The position numbers were made by a program, and so were the translations under genes. Of a DNA stretch of 64,000 bases, positions 43,045 through 52,495 are shown piece after piece. The notes under the pieces are model-generated. The model saw only the letters and a list, made by a program, of their open reading frames with translations, had not been told where the DNA came from and made no database searches. Location of the stretch: contig SRSI01000001.1 in the NCBI GenBank assembly GCA_005656395.1, forward strand, positions 248,001 through 312,000, given 5' to 3'. Origin of the DNA: Strongyloides papillosus (Eukaryota; Nematoda; Chromadorea; Rhabditida; Strongyloididae). Positions within the stretch are counted from its first letter, which is position 1. Each line of letters starts with the position of its first letter.

Positions 43045-45423
43045 TTAATTTTTGAGAACCTCGTACGTTTTATCATTTGTGTATTCATCAATGATTAACT
43101 TTGGGTCAAGGATTGTTTCAGATTCAGCATCTTTGCTAGCGATTAAGAAGTGTGGAACATCTGAAACGGAGTTAAGATTCTTCTTCTTAACTTCCCATTG
43201 GATCTGAAAAGGAGTAAGCTTGGTCATTAAACGAACAAAGGTAGAATCATTACTGATACATTCATCAAATGACGCAAAGGAATCGAACATTTTTTTAATA
43301 TCAACAGAAGGAGTATACACCACGATGTTATTATACAACAAGATACTCTCTAATTCTTCCGCCGCTATTGAAACTGCCAACAGAAGTCGTAAAGCTGGTG
43401 AATAACGTTTTTGAGAGCCTTGGAGTACACGAGAGTTGGAATATAATAAAAACGGTTTGCCATCTTTTATCCAAGAAACAGCAAAACCAACAAATTCATT
43501 ATCATGATCGACGTCAATAAACAAAGTATTAATATTGTCTTCAATCATATGTAATGAATGTGCTTGGTGATAGGCTTGCACTAATTGTTGAAATTGCTTT
43601 TCTTTCAAGTCAGTCCAACAAAATTTTTCATTTTTCTTTGGATACAGTGATTTAGCTAACTTGGCAAAATCGGGAATGAACAATCTAGCATAGGACATTT
43701 TTGCTAAGGCACCACGCAGACTGGTTGAATCAGTTGGACTGTTCAGAATCGAACCTTTCATTTTGTTTGACGCTTGGATTGTGTCATCAGACGAGATACA
43801 GAAACCAAGATAGTCAATGGAGTTCACCATGATTTGACTTTTTTGGCGATTGCACACAATATTGTTTTCTTCCAAAACTTGAATTAATTGTGATAACGCT
43901 GTTCTATGACCAGATTCAGTTTTACTAATTACCACTATATCATCAAAGTACCTATACGTATCTGGTATAGGATCAATAAGATCAGCCAGTGCATTATTGA
44001 ACAACGCAGGCACAGAAGCAATACCAAACACAGCTCTCAGTGATTCGTAAAAGCCAAATGGTGTATTAATAGTCGCTAATTCTCGATTTTTACCATAAAT
44101 TGTGAACTGCTTATAAACATCCTTCAAGTCAATAGAAGAAAGATAACGAACGTCCTCCTTTCTGAGTTGAAGAATATTCTTAATTGATATATTATCTTGT
44201 GCTTCCGGAATGATAATAAACTTGTTGATTCGAGTATAATCTCCACATATGCGAATTTTACCGTTGCTTTTGGGAACTACCACAATTGGACTCGCATTTG
44301 AAACTTGCTTTGATGGGATTTTCCTCAAATAACCTAATTTGCATTCCTCTTCAAGTCGCTGCTTTACCAGATCATGTACATTTGGTTTAAGTTTTCGAAA
44401 AGGCATAACACAGGGTTTAAAATCTTCTGAAACATCAAATGACATGGATAATTTTGGAACGCGGACTTTAGCACAATTTTCTAATTTTTTTTCTATACTC
44501 TCACAACCAATGAACCCTAATCGCTTAAGATCACAAAAGCCAATAATATCACATTCATGTTCCCAGACATAGAACTTACATGTGTGTTCAATGTTATCCA
44601 AGACTACAGGAATGACTAAAGCGCCTAAGCATGATATTATATTTGCACCAACATCTTTGATCTCAACAGTATCTAGAAGGTCAAGACTTGGTTCACCAAG
44701 ATCCTTCCATAATTTCATTGATAGATAATTGAAACCGCTGCACGAGTCTAAGTACATTGTTGTTGAAAGTTTAACATTGCTAATTAAAGCTTTAATTGTC
44801 CAGTGAGATGGGCCAATTATTTTTGGGGTGTCTCTTTTTTTTTCTACAATCGTATCTTTATCACCCTTACCAGGGACCAAACGTTGATGGATGGATGTTT
44901 TGTTGCCAGTTGCCCAATTATGAAGTGGTTCTTTACAAAGAACTTCTTTCTCCTTCTCCAGATGTTTGAAGAACGCTGCTGCCAGGTCCTTAGGCATTCT
45001 CATAATACAGTGAAACGTAGCTATTTGCTCTACCAAATCACTGTTGCAATCTTGTTCGAAAAGTGTAGCAACAAGTTTGGATGTACGTTGTATATATGAG
45101 TGTAATGAACGTAGGTCAGTATGCCGGAAAGATATTGAGTACAATTGGTTCCTTGCTTCTTCAAGCACTTCCTTCTTGGGTTCTTCCTCAACTAGTTCAT
45201 CCAAGAAATTGCAGATTGTTTGCACTTCTTCACCAATTTCAGGTTGAAGATCTTCAACAGCTTCTCTAATGTCTTCTGGTAATGCGTTGATGAGTATCTG
45301 GACATGATTTTCCTCTGGAACATACATACGAAGATGTTGTTGAGCATATTCTACAAAACCATGACGTGGAAGGTATGACGTGAAGGGTTTTAAAGCCGGG
45401 GGCGCCATGTTAGATTTTTGCAT
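43045..45423 (-). CDS. Element 3 gag-protease-RT-RNase H
   Basis: 792 codons. The first ATG (45423) lies inside the LTR. A second (MAPPAL) is formed exactly across the LTR/primer-site junction, so there is almost no leader. Gag is short and lacks a CCHC knuckle. The protease motif near 226 reads LDSCSG instead of DS/TG. RT spans about 360-560, with an intact active site YFDD near 489. The following RNase H (from about 630) keeps a first Asp (LFIDVD), but the Glu and second Asp positions are not acidic (LRLLLAV; VYTPS), so it is probably a catalytically dead connection domain. TAA at 43045-43047 ends the frame before integrase. Confidence 0.88.
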   Translation of the reverse strand: MQKSNMAPPALKPFTSYLPRHGFVEYAQQHLRMYVPEENHVQILINALPEDIREAVEDLQPEIGEEVQTICNFLDELVEEEPKKEVLEEARNQLYSISFRHTDLRSLHSYIQRTSKLVATLFEQDCNSDLVEQIATFHCIMRMPKDLAAAFFKHLEKEKEVLCKEPLHNWATGNKTSIHQRLVPGKGDKDTIVEKKRDTPKIIGPSHWTIKALISNVKLSTTMYLDSCSGFNYLSMKLWKDLGEPSLDLLDTVEIKDVGANIISCLGALVIPVVLDNIEHTCKFYVWEHECDIIGFCDLKRLGFIGCESIEKKLENCAKVRVPKLSMSFDVSEDFKPCVMPFRKLKPNVHDLVKQRLEEECKLGYLRKIPSKQVSNASPIVVVPKSNGKIRICGDYTRINKFIIIPEAQDNISIKNILQLRKEDVRYLSSIDLKDVYKQFTIYGKNRELATINTPFGFYESLRAVFGIASVPALFNNALADLIDPIPDTYRYFDDIVVISKTESGHRTALSQLIQVLEENNIVCNRQKSQIMVNSIDYLGFCISSDDTIQASNKMKGSILNSPTDSTSLRGALAKMSYARLFIPDFAKLAKSLYPKKNEKFCWTDLKEKQFQQLVQAYHQAHSLHMIEDNINTLFIDVDHDNEFVGFAVSWIKDGKPFLLYSNSRVLQGSQKRYSPALRLLLAVSIAAEELESILLYNNIVVYTPSVDIKKMFDSFASFDECISNDSTFVRLMTKLTPFQIQWEVKKKNLNSVSDVPHFLIASKDAESETILDPKLIIDEYTNDKTYEVLKN

Positions 45424-45502
45424 GAGACATAATTTATTAAAAAAATATGATGCTATTTATAAAACAATAATTTGAATATTTAATTAAAATTAGCATCTAA
45501 CA
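45408..45502 (-). repeat. 5' LTR of element 3, with compact promoter
   Basis: On the minus strand the 95 bp contain TTTTATAAATAGC (45452-45464), a TATA box, and AATAAA (45433-45438), a poly(A) signal, only about 15 bp apart. The first gag ATG follows within the LTR. Confidence 0.85.
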
Positions 45503-45507
45503 CTTTC

Positions 45508-46235
45508 GTCATAATTTCGTCATTTTAAAATATCTTATAATTGTTATTGTAATTCTATTTTAATGTAGTTCATTTCAAACCCCGTTTTGTTATTGTACTT
45601 GTTATTTTATATATTTCTAGTAAAGCCTTCCTATTCATGCTATCTAGTACAGCTCTGATTAACAGAAGCTATTTAACCTATATTTATATTGCACCTTCTG
45701 GTATTGCTACCTCTACAGATCTTACTATCACTTCTTATAAATTTTATTTTTCTTTCTATTTCATTATCAAATATTTGTCAGTTTAATATTAATTTTCCTC
45801 GAAATATATAGTAAATGATAAATGTACTTTTTCTTTTTTTGCTATTAAAAAAAGGAAATAATATTTAATAATTGATAGATTTGTTTAAAAGTTGATTTAA
45901 AGGAATAACCTTATAGCAAAACATAGAACAGAGATTCAGCCACCGGATAAGTATACAATTCAGATAGATTTATTATAATCTCTTAACAAGTTAAAGAATC
46001 ATATGATATTCCTGAAAATTTATTTAAAATTAGAAATTTATTAAAAAGGTTAAATTTTTTTTCTTATTAAAAATTATAAAAAAAACATATGAATGAAAAA
46101 TTTATTTTTAACCTATGTAAAAACAGCAAGATACAACAATATTTATTTAAAAAAATGATATTGTAATTGTTTCTTCAATAAATCCATCATCTTCCGTTTT
46201 CATAGGTTTGTTAGTTAATTTATGTTTCAAATGTT
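45508..46235. other. Spacer and 3' flank of peptide gene F
   Basis: Positions 45840-46235 are a diverged copy of the family's downstream flank. 45508-45840 shows no gene; a pyrimidine-rich stretch at 45590-45750 has no second copy that I could find. Confidence 0.45.
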
Positions 46236-46502
46236 TTATTTCTTTCCGTAACTATGTGGATCTTGAGGGGGCTTGTAGCTGTCGCTTACTTTTTCCTTTG
46301 CATTATCCACACTTTGTTTGTGAACTTGATCAAAAAGTTTTTCACTAGCACCAACTGAAAGACCACTGCGTTTGGCTCTTATTGGAGCATTCTTGAATTC
46401 ATTAAAAATTTTGAAATTCTTTTCACAGTTAATAACTGCAAAAGAAATGAAGCACATCAAAATGATGATTTGAGCAATTTTGTTAAAGTTGGTAGAATAC
46501 AT
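46236..46502 (-). CDS. Secreted amidated-peptide precursor, family member F
   Basis: 88 codons, single exon. Signal peptide 1-26 (AQIIILMCFISFAV core), propeptide, RAKR 42-45, cysteine-free 43-residue tail with a Lys/Glu-rich middle and the end PPQDPHSYGKK. The stop codon is embedded in GAAATAAAAC as in B. Its signal peptide is nearest the family consensus. As with the others, secretion, RAKR cleavage and Tyr-amidation are inferred from sequence, and no function is known. Confidence 0.83.
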   Translation of the reverse strand: MYSTNFNKIAQIIILMCFISFAVINCEKNFKIFNEFKNAPIRAKRSGLSVGASEKLFDQVHKQSVDNAKEKVSDSYKPPQDPHSYGKK

Positions 46503-46551
46503 TTTTTAGAGTTTAATAAATGTTATTTGATGTCATTTAATAATTCAATTT

Positions 46552-46560
46552 CCTTTTATA
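46552..46560 (-). promoter_or_regulatory. TATA box of peptide gene F
   Basis: TATAAAAGG on the minus strand, 58 bp upstream of the ATG. Confidence 0.65.
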
Positions 46561-46599
46561 CTACTTTTTTTTTAAAAATAATAAGTTCTAAAAAACAGG

Positions 46600-47260
46600 T
46601 GGTTGGATAAATTTTAAGTAAAGTTTTTAAAAACAAATAAAATTTAATTACATAGAAGTTGAAACTTCATCTGACAATTACCTTGTTTCAATAAAGTTTA
46701 TTTGCATATTACTAATAGAAGTATAGATATTTATACAGATGGAAATCTTGTATTTACCATAATTTTAGATTTTATAGATTTCTTATTGTTTTTTACAATA
46801 AAAAACATTTTTTTTTATCAAAATCGCCCACCATTAATTTGAAATAAAAAGTACATATTTTTATATAAATTACCAAAATTGTTAATATTTTCATATTTTT
46901 TATTATCAATTTATACTGTTTTTCAATAACAAATCAAGATTCAAAATAATATATCATAATATACACGGAGGTTGAGCACTTTTCACAAATGAAAGTAGAA
47001 TAATTTTTAACTATATACGAATCATTTTGATTAAAATAGATATTCATAATCTGAAGATGATAATCTATGTTAAATTTTAATTACAATAATACTTGCAAAA
47101 AATTCCTTTGAAAAAAAGTTTAGATATACAGAAAATATTAAGATAAAATAATGATACCTTTATTGATAAAAAATATGCCTTAATATAACAAATCAAAACA
47201 TTCAACAATTTTTTATAATTTTATTCTAGTATTACGGTAAATGATAATCTATTTTTAATT
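46600..47260 (-). repeat. Decayed peptide-family spacer at the right edge of the array
   Basis: Weakly homologous to the unit spacers (compare 46940-47140 with 17060-17290). It marks the right boundary of the array; no further family member follows. Confidence 0.45.
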
Positions 47261-48560
47261 ATAGACATGAATGTAATAATTTTAATAATTGAATGCTTTA
47301 GCCAAAGTTGACTTATGATAATAATTTTGATATTTATTGTTCAAAAAATTCTGGAATACCAGACAATTGTAATACCATAGATAATTAGAAAGTAGAAAAA
47401 GAGTTATAATAACTCAATATGTATAGCCCTACAATACACAATTAATTATCTTTTAAATCGAAAATAATCCTTATTAACAATTATATATGAAAAATATCTG
47501 AGTTTTTTGATAAAATATTCAAATGTATTAAATTTAATACATTGCGCCTTCTAGGGTTAAGAATATTCCGATAGATGATGTACTTAATGTATATAAATTT
47601 GATTGATAAAAGTAATTTTTTCATTAAAAATCAACTTTACATTTGATATAAATATTTTTAAAAGTTATATGACAACTTAAAGATTTTATTAAATTAAGAT
47701 CTTAGAATATATTTGGATGAGATCTATATAAATATTCAAAATTGAGTGTTATACATGGAATTTATCTTTAAGTTGTTTGTTTTTGTATTATTGCTTTTTA
47801 GATTTTATTTAATTTATGCAAAACAATTATAAAAAATTTTTAACTATTATATTTTTGTCAATAATTATTACCATTATATTTGGTTTATTTGTTTAATCTA
47901 TTACCCATAAAAATACATTTAAATTTTCGTTTGATCACACTTTTGTTTTTGATAATTAGTGAGGATGAGCCCCGTGGTATTATGTAAAGTTTTCGGATCA
48001 AGATAAAAACAATCACGGTAATGAATACTGTAACAATAAAAACATTTATTTAATATTACGAAAATCATCTAAGCTAAAAAGTAATTCGATCGTTAAGTAT
48101 AATTGTTATCCATGTTAATTGTTATATACGTTAATTGTTAATTTTATGCTGTTAATTATGATTGTTGTTAATATGTTATTTGTAGGCGAGACTACACAAA
48201 TAAAAATATTTTACTATTCATTGTAATAAATATTTTTGAGAACTTTTGTAATGTAAATTGAACATTATACAATCTGTATTGTAAAAAATATATTAATTTC
48301 AAACTCTAATAACTCTTATCATGTTTTAGATATTATAATAATTTTATACTCATTTGATAGCTTTATTTCTGAAGATATAAATAGTATAAAACCACAAACA
48401 TTAAAGATTATCATGCCATTGTTTAGATATTTATATAAAAATGTAATTAATAAAAAAAATTATTGAGTTTAAAAATCATTATATTTTATATAATATAACC
48501 TGTATTATATTTTCAAATATAATATTACATCTACAATCCATAAAATTAAAACAAAGTTTA
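47261..48560. other. Intergenic, AT-rich, downstream of EIF2B5
   Basis: No gene seen. 47955-48210 is less AT-rich and contains AATAAAAACATTTATTT. 48097-48180 has irregular GTTAATTGTTAT-like repeats. Confidence 0.4.
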
Positions 48561-50615
48561 TTAATCAGATTCATCTTCGCTATCTTCACACAACCAATCA
48601 TACAAAACTTTAGCATCAACCTTTAATTTGTGATCTCCTGACAATTTTTCATACCATTCAATAATAAACACTTCTGATAAAATATCTTCATTATATAACA
48701 TATGTATAACTTTCACCATTAACTTAGACAATGTATCATTATTCTTCACGATATCTTCAATAGCAACTAATATTAATTTGATTGAATGGTTATCACTAAA
48801 ATAATTTTTTATAATTGGTTTCCATCCAACAAGTAACTCATTTAATTTTTTCCATGTAGGGTTTTCTTCAACTTGTAAAAGTGTAGTCATAACAATCAAA
48901 CAAACTCCATCCATATGAATATTATGTACCATTTTTGAACTATTTATTTCAAGTATCAAACTACTTATATTGCCTTGATCATAAGGGTTACTTGATTGCA
49001 ATGTTGCTAACATTGAATCTTTTACTTCAATTGCAAACATTTCAAGACAATTTTGTTCTGTTTTGATTGATGAATCTGCAATATGATCTGTATTATTTAT
49101 ATCCTCATCACTACTTATATTTCCATCAATATCACAAAATATATCTTTAACAGTACATTTATAATTAACTGTCTTATTTTTCTCCCATAAATATACATTT
49201 TTCATTGGTTTCCAGATGTAATAATTACCATTTTGTTTTGAGGTAAAACGATTATCATCAGCCTCTACAGGCTTAGAAAATATCATAGCTTTATCATCAA
49301 TTTTCTGATTATCAGGTATAACCACATTATTCCCAATAAACACCTCTTTCCCAATTTTACAATTTTTTCCTATTTTAACATTGTCACCAAAAATGCATTT
49401 TTCTAATTTCAATAGTGATTCTGAGGAAAATTTTTTGCCAATCATACAATGTTTAAAGGATGACCCTTGAACAAGATTCACGGCTCCAGCTATGCTAGAA
49501 TCAATCATCTCTAACTGAAGATCAGCAGATTTACTAGGTACCCATCCAATATAGCTTCTTCTTGAGTTACTTGTTGTAACTCCTTTAGATCTAAAATTTA
49601 AGTCTTTTCTGTTATGTCCAATGTAAACAGAATGATACAATTGTAATAAATTAACATCTGGATTATTATCTACTGCAACTTGTATTGGTTTCAAAGGATA
49701 AAAACAACTTCGGAGAAATTTTGATTGTAGACCTATCCATTCAATGAAATCATTTGCCTCAGCAGCGTAAGAATTTTCAGAAACTGGACGCATACAAGTA
49801 TACCCACACATTACTTCTTCATTTGCTAAGATATGCCTCATAACATCTTCAATGTCTGTCAAATCAAAATTCTCTCCAAATACATCAAAAATTTCCTTTC
49901 CACATATCCATAAAGGTAATGGTTTTAAGTTTGAACAATATTGGAGATTCTCAGTAAAAGCATTTTTTGTTATTTTTGTTTTCTTTGATTTCATATCATT
50001 ATTAAAATTGACAATTCTGGCAGTTTCTGAGTTTATTACAAATAAATTTTGTGCATCATGGCTTTGAACATATAAACATGTTATTAAATGATTATTATTC
50101 TTTACTCTACCTTCTTCAAATTCCCTAATTTCTTTTTTGAAATCACCGGAAATTAAGGTTAAAATATTGGGTATTAAAATGAAATCCATATTCAATAAAT
50201 TTCTTTGCCTAACTTCTCTCAAGACATCTCCAATACAGTTAGCAGTTTTTTGTTCCACGAAGTGTATTTTCCAAAAATGATTATAATATTTTTTTGAGTA
50301 ATAATTCTTCCATTCATGTGGAAAGTTACTTGACATCACAACAACATTGGTAACCGGAGTTCGAGCGAGACTTACGAGGATAAAATCTATCAATGGAAGA
50401 CCACATAACTTTTGACCAACCTAAATGAATTTTTTCTGTTTAAAAGTATTATTTATATTACAACTAACCCATGGATCATCAACTAAAGGGGGTGTGAAAG
50501 TTTTACTGAAATTATCTGCAACTATAACACAACCAAACTTTTTTGCTGGTTCATCACTCAATAATGATGGGTCAAGATTCTCTAATTCCTCCTTTGATAA
50601 CATATTAGGAACCAT
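48561..50615 (-). CDS. EIF2B5: Translation initiation factor eIF2B subunit epsilon (two exons)
   Basis: Catalytic subunit of the eIF2B guanine-nucleotide exchange factor, which reloads eIF2 with GTP in the cytosol. Exon 1 is 50615-50469, intron 50468-50421 (48 bp, GTTAGT...TTTAG, phase 0), exon 2 is 50420-48561; about 668 residues. The N-terminal nucleotidyltransferase-like domain includes KLCGLPLIDFIL and DVLREV. A left-handed beta-helix of hexapeptide repeats follows in the middle (IFGDNVKIGKNCKIGKEVFI region). The C-terminal W2/HEAT domain ends in the family's aromatic-acidic tail (EWYEKLSG..., YDWLCEDSEDESD), which binds eIF2. Length fits the family. The start at 50615 is the first Met of the open frame. 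No sign of damage. Confidence 0.9.
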
Positions 50616-51774
50616 TTTGAAATAAATAATATGAAAATTTCAAAAAAAAAGAAATATCTATGGGGAAATAAACACTACTATAAAATTATCCAGTCGAGAT
50701 AGAAGGAAAATTGAATTTTTTTAGTGATATGCTGGTACATTATTTATATCATATGTAATTTGCAACTTTTTTATGTTAAAAGCGAAAAAGTAACTATCGT
50801 TTCTTATTTATAACCTTGTCATATTTTAAATATTATCAATACACTTTTATATATGAAATATAAATTATAATATACATTTTTAAAGTTTAATTTTCATAAT
50901 TTAAACTGATAACTTCCTTTTCCAAAGATCAAATAAATAAATATAAAACATTCTAAGTCTAACAGTCAATTAGATGCAACAATGTTAGAATAAAAATTAC
51001 CAAATTTGCACGTAGTTAAAAATTGATTTGAATTATAAGCGATATAATCACTATACAAAGTTTAATCACATTGACATTTTATAATATCAATAAAATATAA
51101 TCTGTATAGCTATTAAAATATAAACTGAACAATAGAAAAATTTAATATTGCTTAATTTTGATAAAATAACTGATTAGAGTCTTCGTTAATTTATTTTGTA
51201 AATATTGACATTCATTTTATGTAAACGTGATATAATATAGATTACACTTGTGTTCAAAGAGCAAAACAACAACACATATCACATTGATTTTTGTTGTCTC
51301 ATTAAAAGAACATTTTTATTACCACTGAATAATAAAATATGTAATTCATAACGTGTTTAGTCATGTTATAAAATTTTAAATGTATTAATGATATACCATT
51401 AAAAATTAGTTTTTAAGTGTTCATTAAAAAAAATTGTACTATCAATTGAAAAATAAATTACTTCCTCTAGTATTTTTAATAACATTAAAAGTAATTATAA
51501 AATTATACATTGACAATTTGAAAATATTTATTAAAAAAAATAATACCCGTTATAATAGTATTACTGCTTTTTTTTAATAAAAATTACTAAAATATAAAAG
51601 CATTAATAATGTATTAATTTAAAGAAAAAAATATTTTGGCTTTTTTTTCAATTATATAAATGTTAATTCTCGGATGGTTTGTTGTACATGTATTAGTTAG
51701 TATCAAATTTAAAATTCTTAATGAAGAATAACGTCTGATTACTTGTTTGTTAACTTGTTGTAATATAAAAATAT
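50616..51774. other. Intergenic region upstream of EIF2B5
   Basis: AT-rich, no open frame supported; presumably holds the EIF2B5 promoter and the 3' end of the phosphatase gene. Confidence 0.45.
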
Positions 51775-52495
51775 CTAAGCAGCAGCTTCACAAATCTCAG
51801 GCACAGGCTCTAATACTGGGCTAAACTTCTTACTGCTTCCAGAATTTCTTCTTGCTCTAGCCTCATTTCTAACATCAAGGTTTTCAGGGCTCTAAAAAAA
51901 TAGCTTATTAACAAATAATTAAAATTTCTAAACATACAACAGGTCTTTCGGGAACGACTTGAGGAAGGTAAACATCTGGCAAGAGATTGTCGCTTTGTGC
52001 ATCATCTCTTACTAATCTAACACTTCCAGCAGTTCTTTTAATTAATTGTTCAAAAGTAATTAATTGTCTCCAAAAACCTAAATTAGGTCTTACCATTGGT
52101 CTTTTAGAACACATTAAATGATATGCTTCTCTTAAGTTTTTACAGTAATATTTTGTTAAATATGCCAAGCAAATAGTTGCGGATCTTGAAACACCAGCAA
52201 CACAATGAACCAAAACTTTTCCACCATCTGCTAAAATTAAATGAATTTGGTCAGCTAATGGTTCCAAGTGTGAAAAAATATTTTCACTTGATAAATCTTT
52301 TATCCATAATTTTGAGCGAGCAATATCACCTAATGACTTGAGATTTGGTACCTCTTCAGTGGCATTTACAATTAAACCAATTTTATTTTTTCTCATATTA
52401 TCAGGTGTTAAAGCAGAGACACCACAAATAAATAAACCTGGAACTAACTCAGTAAGCTGAGCATATTCAGGATTAACTTGAAATGAGATAGGCAT
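51775..52495 (-). CDS. Atypical dual-specificity protein phosphatase (two exons)
   Basis: Exon 1 is 52495-51938, intron 51937-51892 (46 bp, GTATGT...TTTTTAG, phase 0), exon 2 is 51891-51775; about 224 residues. The catalytic domain spans roughly residues 15-155, with the signature HCVAGVSRSAT (nucleophile Cys, P-loop Arg) and the general-acid Asp expected in the WIKDLSSENI segment. Family resemblance is to small DUSP14/18/21-type phosphatases without a kinase-binding domain. It would dephosphorylate phospho-Ser/Thr/Tyr substrates. The C-terminal 70 residues are basic/Ser-rich and unannotated. Without splicing, the frame would end in a short unrelated tail, which supports the intron. Confidence 0.88.

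Larger units (their letters stand above)
41302..45502 (-). mobile_element. Compact gypsy-type retrotransposon with 95-bp LTRs (element 3)
   Basis: LTRs at 41302-41396 and 45408-45502 differ at one base seen. They begin and end with the inverted 8-mer TGTTAGAT / ATCTAACA. A 5-bp target duplication CTTTC flanks them (41297-41301, 45503-45507). Total length is only 4.2 kb. The primer binding site TGGCGCCCCC abuts the 5' LTR, and an A9GTGG polypurine tract (41397-41409) abuts the 3' LTR. Coding order is gag, protease, RT, RNase H, integrase, second RNase H. All but the last 200 bp share one frame, which is broken by two in-frame stops (43045-43047, 42439-42441). Confidence 0.92.

Noticed and set aside
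42439..45423. Programmed readthrough as a firm call for element 3
   Set aside because: No known recoding signal is visible around the stops, and the A-run frameshift near 41620 suggests ordinary decay; kept only as a question.
18193..46502. Interpreting the peptide family as disulphide-rich toxins or as known nematode FMRFamide-type (flp) precursors
   Set aside because: The mature parts have no cysteine and no RFG repeats; each precursor carries a single peptide ending in YG plus basic residues.
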